A stretch of DNA of 64,000 nucleotides from Symbiodinium natans. Lineage: Eukaryota > Sar > Dinophyceae > Suessiales > Symbiodiniaceae. The position numbers were made by a program, and so were the translations under genes. The stretch is taken from the NCBI GenBank assembly GCA_905221605.1, contig CAJNDS010000369.1:467501-531500 (forward strand), read 5' to 3'. Below the pieces are notes generated by a model. That model was not told the origin of the DNA and searched no databases. It saw only the letters and a program-made list of their open reading frames with translations. Position 1 is the stretch's first letter. Each line of letters starts with the position of its first letter. Of the stretch, positions 53,412-64,000 are shown one piece after another.

Positions 53412-54636
53412 TCTGGCACATCATTTTCTAGTTGGCCGCTGGCTCTTGGTCTGATAACCACCGGCCTGCTGGGCAAGAACTGCACATGTTCCACAACCGG
53501 GCTGGGGCATCTCCTTGCTGGAAGATGATGAACTCGCCATCCAGAGCTGGCTTTGCACACCTCTGCGTTTGATGGCTCCTCTGAGTTAGATGCTCTGGCC
53601 GCTGCGCCCCCGAGCCGGCGAGTAGGCGAGGAGAGCACGCGGCAACGAAAAATGTGCTCGCCGTGCTGCCCTCGGCAATGCGCTCGAAGGATCCTGTGTA
53701 TTGCTCGGGATTTAAGGGGCAATCAGCTAGCACACTTACAGATTTTTTGCTTGGTGCCCGGCTGCGTACACGCTGTGCTGCAGACGTATCGCAAGACCGC
53801 TAGAAGCTAAGATGCAGAATTAGGCGGATGCACCCGGCCTCATGCTTCATTGGGCAGTGTTAGCAGCCCAGTTGGTCAGGTGCTTTCAGACGTACAGCGG
53901 CTGGCTGGCGTGACCCAAGCGGGGGGAAGGGGGCGTGTGGTGTACTCGTCATGCGGACCAGCGCAGTATATATTTCCATCTGCCGAAGATTTAAAGCGAA
54001 GTTAAGTGATATGTTTCGGGGTGCAGCCTTGTGGGTTGATGAACAACTCAAACCCTAAATCCTTGACACACACACACACACACACATACACACACCCCAA
54101 ACCCTAAACCCTATAGCAAAGTCTTCACGATCCTTTACGTATCTTGAACTCATGGCCCGCGGTTTTCAGGTGTGATCTGTAGGGCGCACTGAGACATGCT
54201 CGCAGGGGTACATGTGAGTGGTTTGGGGGTATAAACCCTTTTGTACCCTACACCTTACAAATGTTCGTGGCCCCTCCCCCCCAACCTGCCAGACCAAGCA
54301 GTTGCGAGGTACTCTTTCTTGGCACAGGCCATCCAGCTGAATGTGCCGAGCTTAACATCTCATGGTGCGGGGTCACTTATCTGATCCTCTACCCTATAAA
54401 CTTAAACCCTAACCCTAGAATCTGAATCCTCCTTGTAAGCCCTAGCCGGCCCTAGCCTGCCTAAACTCGGAATTTGTATGTTCAATTTACCCCTCAAGAG
54501 AGATGCGCACTCCCGGGTCTTTCGATGCAGCTGCCAGGTCATGTTGTTCATGTTCAACGTCTTCTTTCCGATGTACCCCATGGCATCTTGGTGGCAGGGG
54601 CGGGGGGGGGGATGACTATAGGGCTCAGGGTTTAGG
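53412..54636. other. Mostly unique spacer; one possible minus-strand frame
   Basis: The reverse strand of 53428-53733 is open and locally protein-like (GEFIIFQQGDAPARLWNMCS), but it has no start signal or family I recognise. A CA microsatellite lies near 54068-54095. Nothing else is supported. Confidence 0.35.
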
Positions 54637-55160
54637 GTTGGCGCAGAGGCCCCAAAGGCTCCTACAAGTAGCTGGCTTTACTGGCTATTCCTGCAACTTG
54701 AACGTCCCAAATCAAATCACAAGCGCTGCCCATGGCTTTGGGCAGAGAGCTAGCGGGGCCCTCCACCTCAATCTTTGGGGGGACCCTAAACCCCAAGCCC
54801 TGAACCCTAAACACCCTAAATACAAGGAGTAGGGATTTTCGAAGTCCTCTCTTGTGCCCCAGGACGGCGCAAAGCTCATCGTTTGCTCGCTGCAGCTGTC
54901 GCTGCCTCAAGGGTTCGGGGTTTAGGATTTGGGATTTAGGGGCTTGAGGGTCTTGAGGGTTTGAGGGCTGAGGGTTGCTGAAAGTGTTTGGGTTTTGGAG
55001 GTCTTTTCGAGGGGAGGGTTCACAAAAGGCACGGGTCTGGCGCCTTCGTGTTTTCGGAGTAAAGGGGCCTAGTCAACTCAGTCTCCCCCCCTTGGACGGC
55101 CGCTTTGAGCATGTCAGGCCCAGATTGAGATTAGTAGATTGGTATGAAGCTTGGAAACCT
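54637..55160 (+). CDS. Exon chain, unidentified protein
   Basis: 54637-54782 (QRLLQVAGFTGYSCNLNVPN), 54862-54911 after CCCCAG (DGAKLIVCSLQLSLPQG), about 55070-55160 (PPLDGRFEHVRPRLRLVDWY). Grouping is tentative. Confidence 0.4.
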
Positions 55161-55379
55161 CCCAAACCCTAAACCCTCAACCCTGAACCCTAAACCCTAA
55201 ACCCGGCCCTAAATGAGCTCTTAGGTCCAAACGCTTTGGATCCAAAAAGCTGTTGACCTTACAAGCTCTAAGCATCGGCAATACCTTCACCAAAGTTAAA
55301 ATGGGCTTCCAAGAACAGGCCGAAACCCTAAACCTTAGGCCCTTAAGCCCTTGGCCCCCAAACCGAAACCCCAATCCCT

Positions 55380-55998
55380 AAACCCTAACCCTAAACCCTA
55401 AACCCTAAACCCTAAACCCTCTGTCCCTCGAATGGAAGGCCCCCAAACACCCTGTAAGCATGAGCCGGCACCGCAGCTGCGAGACTCAGACAGAACTTTC
55501 TCTGGGGACGTGGGGGTTTGGGTTTAGGGTTTAGGGTTTAGGGTTTAGGGTTTAGGGTTTAGGGTTTAGGGTTCCCCCTGCTCCCAAGCAGCTCTGCTAC
55601 AGTTCCCTTTTTGGGGTTTAGGGTTTCGAGTAAGGAACAAAGTCCAGGCCCCAAACAGGCGACGGCGCAGTCTACAAGCATACGAATCGCACACTGAGCC
55701 CGCCCCAAGCCAGCAATTCCAACATCGGAGCATGTTGCCTTAACTGTGGGGACGGTAGGGGGTTGCCTGTAGGCTTAGACTCTTAGAGCTCCAAGACCCT
55801 AAACCCTAAACCCTAAACCCTAAACCCTAAACCATGGCGATTCTAGAACCCCTCAACCAACAGAACCACGACTCGGCTCTTTAGGGCCCTCGAGGGGTCC
55901 GTCCCTTCGGAAACTTTAGGGTTTAGGGTTTAGGGTTTTAGGGTTTATAGGGTTTAGGGTTTTAGGGTTTTAGGGTTTTAGGGTTTAGGGTTTAGGGT
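55380..55998. repeat. Cluster of telomere-like arrays
   Basis: CCCTAAA at 55380-55420 and 55797-55835; TTTAGGG at 55515-55572 and 55918-55998, the last with TTTTAGGG variants. No exon is supported between them. Confidence 0.85.
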
Positions 55999-56015
55999 TA
56001 GTCGCGGCCCACGCC

Positions 56016-56129
56016 ATGCCAGCGGAAGGCGCAAAGCTCATGGGGGTTGGGAAGGGCACCTCTGGAATCGTCTGCCCGTTCGCCCCCCAAAATCTTTTCG
56101 CCGAAGCCCGCAAGCCCCTGAAACCATAA
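56016..56129 (+). CDS. Small open frame or terminal exon
   Basis: ATG to TAA, 37 residues (EGAKLMGVGKGTSGIVCPFA); open upstream to 56004 (VAAHA). Product unknown. Confidence 0.45.
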   Translation: MPAEGAKLMGVGKGTSGIVCPFAPQNLFAEARKPLKP

Positions 56130-57685
56130 AGACCCCAATCCCCCCCCCTCCACTCCCCTGAGCAGCCCCCCCCTACACTTTCGCTTCCTTAAAGCCCTGA
56201 AACCCGAAAGCCTAAACCCTCAAATCCTCAGAGCCCTCAACCCTACAAACCGAAACCGCGAAATCCCCCAAAACCACTATAAACCCTAATGAAGCAACAA
56301 CCCCAAACAACCCTAACAACCCCACCAACCCCAACAACCCCAACAACGCCAAGAACCCCAAGAACCCCAACAACCCCAACAACAACACCCCTAAGCCCCT
56401 TATAAACCCTCACATACCCCTTGTAGCCCCAAGAGCTCAGACTCTAAACCCTATAAAGCCGAAACCCGATGAACCCTAAACCCCTATGAGCCCCTAACCC
56501 CTATACTGTCTTAACCCTAACAAACCCTCACCCCGCAACCCTAAACCCGTACAAACCCTTCTAAAGCCCGAAGAGATAAGGCCTTTGGGCCCAAAAGCCT
56601 TAAGATAGGAGTCCTTGAAGCCTAATCCCTAAACCCTAAACCCTAAACCCTAAACCCTAAACCCTAAACCCTAAACCCTAAACCCCCTTAAACCCTTCTA
56701 AAGCCCTAAGAGAAGCTTCAATGGCCTAACGCCATCCCAGCACGGCCGCCGGGCGGCGACCTCCGCGCCAGGCTCTCCGCGAGGCCCGCGCCCCCTGCGC
56801 TTCTGTCAGAGGATCCGGGTTTAGGGTTTTTAGGTGTTTTTTTATTTTGTTTTTCATTTTGTAGGGTTTAGGCTGAGGGTTTAGGGTTTGGGGCTTAGGG
56901 CTTGGGGTTTAGGGCTTGGGGTTCAGGGTTAAGGGTTTAGAGTTTAGAGCTTGGGGTTTAGGGTTCATGGTTAAGGGTTTAGAGTTTAGGGTTTGGGGTT
57001 TGGGGTTTAGGGTTTAGGGTTTAGGAAGATTTGTGTTTAAGCCTTAACCCTAAACCTTTAAGCCTTCTACCCTGAAAACGTAGAAGCCTTGAAGTATCCA
57101 CTGCAGCCCCAAGCCCTTAGGCCCTGAGGTCTTCGGTTTTGAAGGCTAAGCCCCTGAAACCTGATGCCCTGGAGCCCTTGAACTCTCGAGCCCTTGCCCT
57201 TAATAAACCCTAAACCCCTAAACCCCTAAACCCCTAAACCCCTAAACCCCTAAACCCCTAAACCCTAAACCCTAAACCCTGTAAGTCTTACAGCCCGAGC
57301 CTTAAAGCCCTACACCCTTTACACCCCCCTACATGTTGGGGTCAAGCCCTGGGGTTTGCAAGGGGTTCAGGGTTCAGGGCATCGCTTTTTGAAGCCGAAG
57401 CCCTAAACCCTAAACCCTAGACCCTCAACCCTAAACCCTCAAAGTCCGAACGCCTTTAGACCCCCGAGCATGAACCAAAGCCCCTAAGCCCCTAGGCATG
57501 CAACAAAAAAACGAAACAAGTCACTAACACCTCGCCCCCCCCCGCCCCTATACTCATAAGAAGGATACCCTAAACCCCAAACCCCAAACCCTAAACACTA
57601 AACCCTAAACCGTAAACCCTAAACCCTAAACCCTAAACCCCCTAAACCCTCCCACAAATAGTGCCCGACACCCCCCTTGCGCAAG
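56130..57685. other. Degenerate C-rich repeats and arrays
   Basis: AACCCCAAC-type repeats (56285-56390), CCCTAAA (56625-56690), a GC-rich exon-like piece 56740-56817 (HGRRAATSAPGSPRGPRPLR, uncertain frame), TTTAGGG field (56820-57030) and a CCCCTAAA octamer block (57195-57275). Confidence 0.6.
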
Positions 57686-57761
57686 GCTGAGGGTGGGAAT
57701 CCTGGGAGGGACGGCCTTCGTCAACGCGGAGTCCGAGGAACTGGTCAAGGTGCTGTGGTGA
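57686..57761 (+). CDS. Terminal exon, hypothetical
   Basis: Reads LRVGILGGTAFVNAESEELV KVLW, then stop TGA, after an AAG acceptor. Confidence 0.5.
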
Positions 57762-57774
57762 TGTTGTGTAATGT

Positions 57775-58005
57775 CTGTCCGTTTGTCTTTCCTTCTGTAC
57801 TTCTTTCTTTATGTCTGTCTTTCTTTATGTTCTTTTTTATTTATGTATTTCTTTATTTTTTCTTTCTGTCGTTTTGTCTTTCTTTCTTTCTATCTTTCTA
57901 TCTTTCCATATTTCGATCTTTCCATCTTCTACCTTTCTACCTTTCTTTCGTTCTGTATTTCTTTCTTTCGTTCGTTCGTTCTTTATTTCTTTCTTTCTTT
58001 CTATA
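57775..58005. repeat. Polypyrimidine (TTTC/TTCT) tract
   Basis: About 230 bp almost purely of T and C on the + strand, dominated by CTTT units. Phe/Ser/Leu-rich frames here are artefacts. Confidence 0.9.
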
Positions 58006-58967
58006 CATGCAATTGTCAGGTGTCGTGGTTTTTGGTTTGTTTGCTAATATGTGATTGGTTTACTTATTTGTTTCTGCTGTCTTTTTTGTTGCAAGTGGGG
58101 TAGGGTTTGGGACTGAAAAAGTAGCTATGCTTATTCATGAACGTTTTTTGTAGAGCCCGAGGTGAGGGTTGAGTGACAAGTTGAGCGTTTAGGTTCAACC
58201 CCAAACCCTAAACCCCAAACCCTAAACCCAAACACGAAGCCCCCAAACCCCAAACCCTAAACCCCAAACCCTGAAGATTCCTGGTCTTGCTTTCCAAACG
58301 CTTGGGACTGAGCCACCCCTGCACTTGCAGGCTGTGGCGCGCGGGCCTCGGCGGTTTTTGGTTTTTTTACTTTGAAGGGTTCAGGGTTTAGGGTTTAGGG
58401 TTTAGGGTTTAGGGTTAAGGGTTTAGGGTTTCGGGTTTAGGTTTAGGGTATAGGGCTTAGAGTCATAAGGGCCTGAGGTTTTATCGGGTTTGGGCTCTCG
58501 GCGCCTTAGACCTTTAGGAGTGTTACTTGGGATGCTCCCTTATACTAATCGTCTGCCAATAGTCCTTAATCGGGATTCTAATAGGTGGGGGGGGGGGTGT
58601 GTACTATCATCCTTCTTAAGGACTCGTCGAGGGTTTGGGTTTGGGGGTTCGGATTCATGGGCTACGGGGTTCAAAGGCTTTGTGAAAGGGCATACCTGAA
58701 GGCCCAAGACTTTGCCAGCCACGCATGATTCGCTTACATGCAAGGGCCCACATCCCAACAAAGGCCGTCAGCAATGGAATATACGGGCCTTTTTTCCCCG
58801 CCCTAAACCCCAAACCCAAACCCTAAACCTAAACCCTAAACCCTAACCCGAAACCCGAAACCCTAAACCCTAAACCCTAAAGCCGAAACCCTAAACCCTA
58901 AACCCTAAACCCTAGCCCGAAACCCTAAACCCTAAACCTTCATAGAGGTCGCATTCATAGAGGTCGC
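58006..58967. other. Spacer with arrays
   Basis: CCCTAAA/CCCCAAA (58200-58270), TTTAGGG (58380-58455), a remnant with GTCCTTAATCGGGATTCTAA near 58560 related to 62787, and CCCTAAA (58800-58938). No gene is supported. Confidence 0.6.
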
Positions 58968-59043
58968 AGCTGCACCAGCACTTCGCCACGGAGAGCATCC
59001 TTTTCCTCACCTGTGGCCAGCAGGGCATCCAGGACCCTGTCTG
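58968..59043 (+). CDS. Exon, hypothetical
   Basis: After a CGCAG acceptor: LHQHFATESILFLTCGQQGI then QDPV. A tandem 18-bp CATAGAGGTCGCA repeat precedes it. Confidence 0.5.
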
Positions 59044-59215
59044 TTTAGGGTTTAGGGTTTAGGGTTTAGGGTTTAGGGTTTAGGGTTTAGGGTTTAGGGT
59101 TTAGGGTTCAGGGTTCAGGGTTTAGGGTTTAGGGTTTAGGGTTTAGGGTTTAGGGGCTTAGGGGCTTAGGGGCTTAGGGGCTTAGGGGTTAGGGTTTAGG
59201 GTTTAGGGGTTTCGT
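59044..59215. repeat. TTTAGGG array with GGGGCTTA block
   Basis: About 16 TTTAGGG units followed by five units of GGGGCTTA. Confidence 0.95.
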
Positions 59216-60421
59216 GGATGGGGCTTAGGGTTTCGGGTTCCGTGCCTATAGGATTCAGGACTTGGAGCCAGGGCTTTGGGGGGCCTGGGGTTTTCTAGCC
59301 TCTCTACGCAGGACCCTGCCTTAGCCCATCGAAGGGCTTAAGACTTCAGGGCCCTAGTTTCGGAGATCTCATCGGGATTGATACGGCTTCGGAGGGGCTT
59401 GAGTCCTCAGGATTCCCTTTCTGCGCGACAATTCACCCCGTGCAAGGGCTTAGGGCTTACTTGTAGGGTTCAGGGTTTCAGGTTTAAAGGTTTAGGGTTC
59501 TTATAGAGGGGTCGGATTTTCATCCTCAAAGTTTAGGGGTTCAAGGTTCAGGGCTTCGTCTTGCCGGGGGCCTGTGGATTTGAAAGCCCCCTAGGCGCCT
59601 CTCTGGGCCAGGCTGAGATCTTCAGCCCACCGAACCTGACAACTGCACAAGGGATAAAAGCACCTCGAACTTAAACCTAAACCCTGTAAACCCTAGTAGG
59701 TTTTACCCCTTAGACCCGACATCCGAAGAACCCTGTGAGCCCGAAGCTAAGAACCTGTGAACCCTTTCAGGCCCTAAACCCCAACAAACCCTGCAAAAAC
59801 CTTGTCAGCCCCATAAACTCCATGTTAACCCTACAAACCCCGCAAACCCTGCAAACCCTTGAGACCCCATGAACCCTATGAGTATGAGAAGCCCCCCCCC
59901 CCGTCCAACCCCTAAACCCTAAACCCCAAACCCTCAACCCTCAACCCTCAACCCTCAACCCTAAACCCTAAACCCTAACCCTAAACCCTAACCCCCCCCC
60001 GCAACCCCCTAAAACGGCAGGAGGTCTTTGCCCGAAACTGCGGCGATGGATCCCTGGTGAGGCCAAAAAGTGTTTGTTTGGTTGGCAGTCTGAATACCAA
60101 TAGCAGCAATTATTCATGTTCATTATTCTTAATCTAGACACTATATCGATATTAATAGTATCAACATTCATACATATTATAATGCTACCTCAAACACCCG
60201 CCCCCCCCCCCCCCCCCAACAACTCATGCCCACTCAACCCGACGAGGCTTCACTTTTCCTTCCCAGGGTTCTGGGGCTTTCGGGTTTACAGGGGTTAGCT
60301 TCAGGGTTTTTGTAGGGGGTTCGGGTTCGTAGCGTAGGGTGTAGGGTTTAGGGTTTCTTCCGAAGGCCTGGGAACCCTAAACCCTAAACCCTGAACCCTG
60401 AACTCTGAACCCTGAACCCTA
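59216..60421. other. No gene recognised
   Basis: Degenerate CCCTAAA/CCCTCAA (59915-59990), a C tract (60201-60217) and unique sequence. Confidence 0.5.
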
Positions 60422-60500
60422 GTGACACCCCTCAACGAGAGGAACCTCCTAGTCGCTGGCACATGCTGCCAGTTCAGGGCCGGCCAGGCCTTGGGGGCAG
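60422..60500 (+). CDS. Exon, hypothetical
   Basis: Reads TPLNERNLLVAGTCCQFRAG; runs into a G tract of about 30 bases (60498-60528). Confidence 0.4.
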
Positions 60501-61112
60501 GGGGGGGGGGGGGGGGGGGGGGGGGGGCGGGGTTCACAAAACAAGTAGGGGATTTAGGGTTTATCGGGTTTAGGGTAGCGTCTTTTTTTGAGGTTTCATT
60601 TTTGGTGCTGTTTCGACTTTGCTTTTTTGGGCAGTTTGTGGGGGTTCATGGGGGATCGGGGGTTTGGAGTTCTACAGACACAAGAAACCCTAAGCCCTCA
60701 CAGTCCCAGCCGTGCGCGCTGTCTTGGTACGTACAGCTCTTAGGGTTTAGGGTTTAGGGTTTAGGGCCTTAATTAGGGTTTAGGTTAGGCTGTACTGTAC
60801 GGCTTCATTACGGTGTGAGGGCTCTATAGTTGCCATCTCTTGTAGAGGTTTCTTAACTTCATCCTGGCAGTTTGTCAAAACCCCAGCAGGTTTTGAGGTT
60901 TAGGGCTCAGGTTTTAGGATCTCCAATTGAGCCCTAAAGCCCTCGAAGCTACGTTGGACAGCAAGCCCTCACCCCACGATTCATCCCCAAGAAGCCCTAA
61001 CCCAGAGGGTCCATCTGTTAGGTATCCAACAAACCATACTGAATTATAGGGTTTGGGGCACCTAATTCCAGAATAGTTCTGCAGATGGACCCTTTGTGTA
61101 AGAAGCCCCAAG

Positions 61113-61211
61113 AGCCATGAATATTTTCCCTGTGCCGTGGAGGACCTCATCGCCGCCCGGGACGCCGAGTCGGCCAAGCACCTCTTTTTGGAGGTTTCTG
61201 GGGCCTCCTAG
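61113..61211 (+). CDS. Terminal exon, hypothetical
   Basis: After CCCAAG: SHEYFPCAVEDLIAARDAES then AKHLFLEVSGAS, stop TAG. Confidence 0.55.
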   Translation, partial: SHEYFPCAVEDLIAARDAESAKHLFLEVSGAS

Positions 61212-61490
61212 CTTCCAGAACAACATGCTAAAGCCTAAACCTTGAAATGCATCCTGATATAGGCCCCCTAAATCCTAAACCCTATAGACCCTAAACCCTA
61301 AACCCTACTCAAGACCCAAAGCTTTATCGGAGGGGGGGGGAGGGGGGGTCCATCAGCGGCACCTTACACCACCCTCCAAACCGTATCTCCAAACCCCATA
61401 GGCCCTGTAGCTACCATACCCCTAAACCCTAAACCCTGAACCATAAACCCTAAACCCTAAACCTAAGCCCTATAAACCCTGTTCATCGGC

Positions 61491-61802
61491 CTGCATGGGC
61501 TTCACGTGCAGCAGGTTGGCGACGTCTACATCACCGTGGAGGCTCAGGGTGGGGTGTCTTGTTCTGGTTACTATTATTTCTCTAAGAACCCCCCCCCCTC
61601 CCCTCCAACAAAATCAAAGGTATTCCCTATACTGCCCCTCTACGGAAACCAATTTGTTAATGCTGTTTGTTTTTTTGCTTTTATTTAGTTTCTGTGTTTC
61701 TGCTTCTTCAGCCATGCGTCGTTTAGGGCTCAGGATGCAGATACAAAGGTCCCCATAATGGCCTACGGTCTAGGTGGAGGGGCGGCGAGCCATCCATCAT
61801 GA
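61491..61802 (+). CDS. Two 3' exons flanking a family A remnant
   Basis: 61491-61547 (LHGLHVQQVGDVYITVEAQ) and 61734-61802 (DADTKVPIMAYGLGGGAASH, stop TGA) are in phase. The intron carries a diverged family A element, and GGCTCAGG is duplicated at 61541-61548 and 61727-61734. No GT/GC/GA donor fits cleanly, as in the last channel intron. Confidence 0.55.
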
Positions 61803-61838
61803 CCCTAAACCCTAAACCCTAAACCCTAAACCCCAGAG

Positions 61839-61946
61839 ATCCAAAGCAGCTGGGCGCAGGGCGGGCCCGGCGTCGCCCAAGATGCCCGGCGCATCCTCGG
61901 CCGAGGGAGCGAGGTGCTGGCCCTGAAGCGCACAGGCCGCCTGCTG
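61839..61946 (+). CDS. Exon, hypothetical
   Basis: Reads SSWAQGGPGVAQDARRILGR then GSEVLALKRTGRLLG, between CCCTAAA and TTTAGGG arrays. Confidence 0.55.
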
Positions 61947-62504
61947 GGTTTAGGGTTTAGGGTTTAGGGTTTGGGGTTTGGGGTTTAGGGTTTGGGGTTT
62001 TGGGTTTAGGGTTTTAGGGTTTTAGGGTTTTCGGGTTTAGGGTTTACGAGTTTAGTGCGTGAGGGTTTAAGGGTTGTAGGCTGTTAGGGCATGGGATTCG
62101 GGTTGGGTGGGTGGAAGGGGTTGTAGGGATTCATCATTGTTTTCCTGTTGTGAGTAGTGGCTACAAGGTTTTTATTGTCAGCATTGCCATCGTTCTGATC
62201 TCCTTGCTGGTATTGCTGTTGTTGTAGCAGGTATTTTTCGGGCTGATGATGTGATGATGATGACGACGAACGGCTTGTCGGGGAGGTTTAGTAATCAGGG
62301 ACAAAGTGGATAAGGATTTACAGGGTGAAACAAGCGGGGCGCTGCAAGAACCCCCAACCCCGAACCCTCTGAAACCTCGGCTCTCCTGGTCTAAAGCCTC
62401 TCTAACGCCCCTCAAACAGCAAAAGCACGTTACACGCCTACATCAAGCTCTACAAGCCCCTCAAACACACGCAAGCAAAAGCAAATGCATCTCAAGTGCG
62501 CCAG

Positions 62505-62605
62505 GGGGCGCCAGCGCGGGGAAGTTTGACTTTCCTGAGAAGGCCCTCCGGCGCCCCGACTGGGCCACGGAGGCTCATGCTTTGTGGGTCTTTGTGAGTT
62601 GTTGA
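62505..62605 (+). CDS. Terminal exon, hypothetical
   Basis: Reads ASAGKFDFPEKALRRPDWAT then EAHALWVFVSC, stop TGA. Confidence 0.5.
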
Positions 62606-62921
62606 GGCTTTTTTGGGGCAGGAGCTCCAGGGTTTTGAGGGTTTAGGGTTTAGGGTTTAGGGTGGGCAGGTTTAGGGCTTGAAGGTTTGGGTTCAGCGGA
62701 TTTGTTGCCCTTCAGGGCCTGGAAGGGGTGTTGCGTTCCAGTGCTGAGCAGTTTCCCAGGCTCCTGCCCCTAAGCATACAAACAGTCCTTAATGGGGATA
62801 ATAGTACCCCCCCCCCCTCCCCCGATTCAAATCTCTATGAAGGACTGTTAGTATAAAGGGGAGCATCCTAACCCCTAAGCCCCAGAAGGTCCTTTCAATC
62901 TCTCCGCCGCGCGTCTTGCAG

Positions 62922-63298
62922 GAGCAGTGGCAGCACGTGAGCCGGAGCACTCCGCCCAGAGATGCTGCCGTGGCAGTGGGGGACTGAATCCCGGATTCCG
63001 GATCCCCTGTTGGCTTTGAGGATCTCTTGTTGTGCGGACTTTTTATGGGCTTGCATGGGGTTTAGGGTTTAGTTCGGGGCTTTGGGGTTTAGGGGGCCGT
63101 TAGGGGTTAGGGTGTAGTTTCGGGTTTTGGCGTTTAGGGTAGCCCTGAACCCTAAACCCTCAACCCTAAACCCTAAACCCGAACCCCTAAACCCTAACCC
63201 GTGTAGCGCGCACCCGGGGCCACTGGGCTTGCCTCTCGTGGCAGGTGGCGGAGATGCTCACCAAGCTGCTCGAGGCGCGTGTTGGGTGTCGGATGTAG
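62922..63298 (+). CDS. Two short terminal-type exons
   Basis: 62922-62987 after TTGCAG (EQWQHVSRSTPPRDAAVAVG, stop) and 63245-63298 after GGCAG (VAEMLTKLLEARVGCRM, stop). Because each has its own stop they are probably ends of different genes or alternative exons. Confidence 0.45.
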
Positions 63299-64000
63299 CT
63301 TAGGATTTAGGGTTGGTTTAGGGTTTAGGGTTTAGGGTTTAGGGTTTAGGGTATAGGGTTTAGGGTTTAGGGTTTAGGGTTTGGGGTCTGTTTCGGGAGT
63401 CCGACTTCCCTCTGCAAGATCCTTTGTCGACCCTTTTTGCCGCATCCCCCCCCTAACTCAGCCTCATAGACCTAAACCCTGAACCCAAACCTAACAACCT
63501 AAACCATGAGCCCTAAACCCTATAAACCCTAGACCTCACTCACCCTAGCTTTGGCGCAGGTGAAAGGGCGAACGTCTGCGCTTCTTGGGCTGCGTTTTGA
63601 GTCTCGGGGGGTAGACTTCGGGCTTTGTGGCCCGAAATCTAGTGTTGCTTAGGATTGAAGGGTTCAGGGTTTAGGGTTTTAATGTTAAGGGTAACATCCA
63701 CAAGCAGCTGAGGCCCTAACCCACCCCACCCCCCCCCCCCCCCCGAAGCCCTAAACCTCTTCAGGGTCCAGGGACTGGGGTTTAGACCCTTAAGACCCAT
63801 CGGCTCTCCCCCAAAACCGGGGTAGGGCAGAGGGCTGATGCCTTTTTGTCCTGGACCAAATCTTGAGGACTCATCGAGAATGGCGGGCCCGGTACGTACA
63901 CAAAGCTGCAACGATGCATTCCATGGGACACTCCGAAAGATCCCAGACGTTAGATTTTTTGGGGCATGTCATCTTTAAACCCTAAACCCTAAACCCTAAA
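63299..64000. other. No gene recognised
   Basis: TTTAGGG array (63310-63390), C tract (63729-63745) and a CCCTAAA array running off the window end (63977-64000). Confidence 0.6.

Noticed and set aside
57771-58103. Phe/Ser/Leu-rich apparent membrane proteins
   Set aside because: Translations of a CTTT polypyrimidine tract; all three frames look alike.
63977-64000. Possible true chromosome end at the right edge
   Set aside because: A few CCCTAAA units occur here as in dozens of internal places; nothing marks a terminus.
1-64000. CRISPR array
   Set aside because: The direct repeats are tandem telomeric heptamers without regular spacers.

Overview
This window reads as nuclear DNA of a dinoflagellate (inferred). 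The evidence is: short exons separated by introns with GT, GC or GA donors and AG acceptors; introns that look like inserted mobile elements; almost all recognisable coding on the + strand; protein types I associate with dinoflagellates (EF-hand tail of a voltage-gated-type channel, a TIR-like membrane protein, KKPAAC-rich proteins); and TTTAGGG/CCCTAAA arrays in nearly every intron and spacer. Plant-type telomeres share that heptamer, but the exon content does not look plant-like. No complete spliced-leader, rRNA, tRNA or CRISPR feature was found.

Layout. 0.9-3.0 kb: C-terminal part of an EF-hand channel in at least seven exons. 4.5-5.8 kb: a basic, probably nuclear protein. 9.4-10.2 kb: an acidic protein. 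10.3-17.8 kb: membrane-protein exons including a TIR-like domain. 18-28 kb: many isolated exons and one fully assembled 219-residue single-pass membrane protein (20742-21647). 29.2-30.6 kb: one long uninterrupted gene with three 77-residue zinc-ribbon-like repeats and a PD-(D/E)XK-like nuclease end. 30.9-41.2 kb: more exon islands. 41196-51934: a 10.7 kb DNA transposon with inverted ends, subterminal repeats, a 621-residue DDE-type transposase and three accessory genes. 52-64 kb: terminal exons of many small genes between repeat arrays.

The unifying feature is how introns are built. Several unrelated inverted-repeat element families (called A-F and I here) begin CTT and end AAG, and are flanked by about 4-bp target duplications. 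The AAG end supplies the 3' splice site and the duplicated target supplies the 5' site, so removing the element restores the reading frame. Telomere-like arrays sit inside these elements, and at 9729-9840 an array itself behaves like such an insertion, with an 18-bp duplication. The large transposon has been colonised too: one transposase intron is a family D copy.

Limits: exon borders were read by eye. Most genes are partial, their starts are unknown, and I could not run similarity searches or use transcripts.
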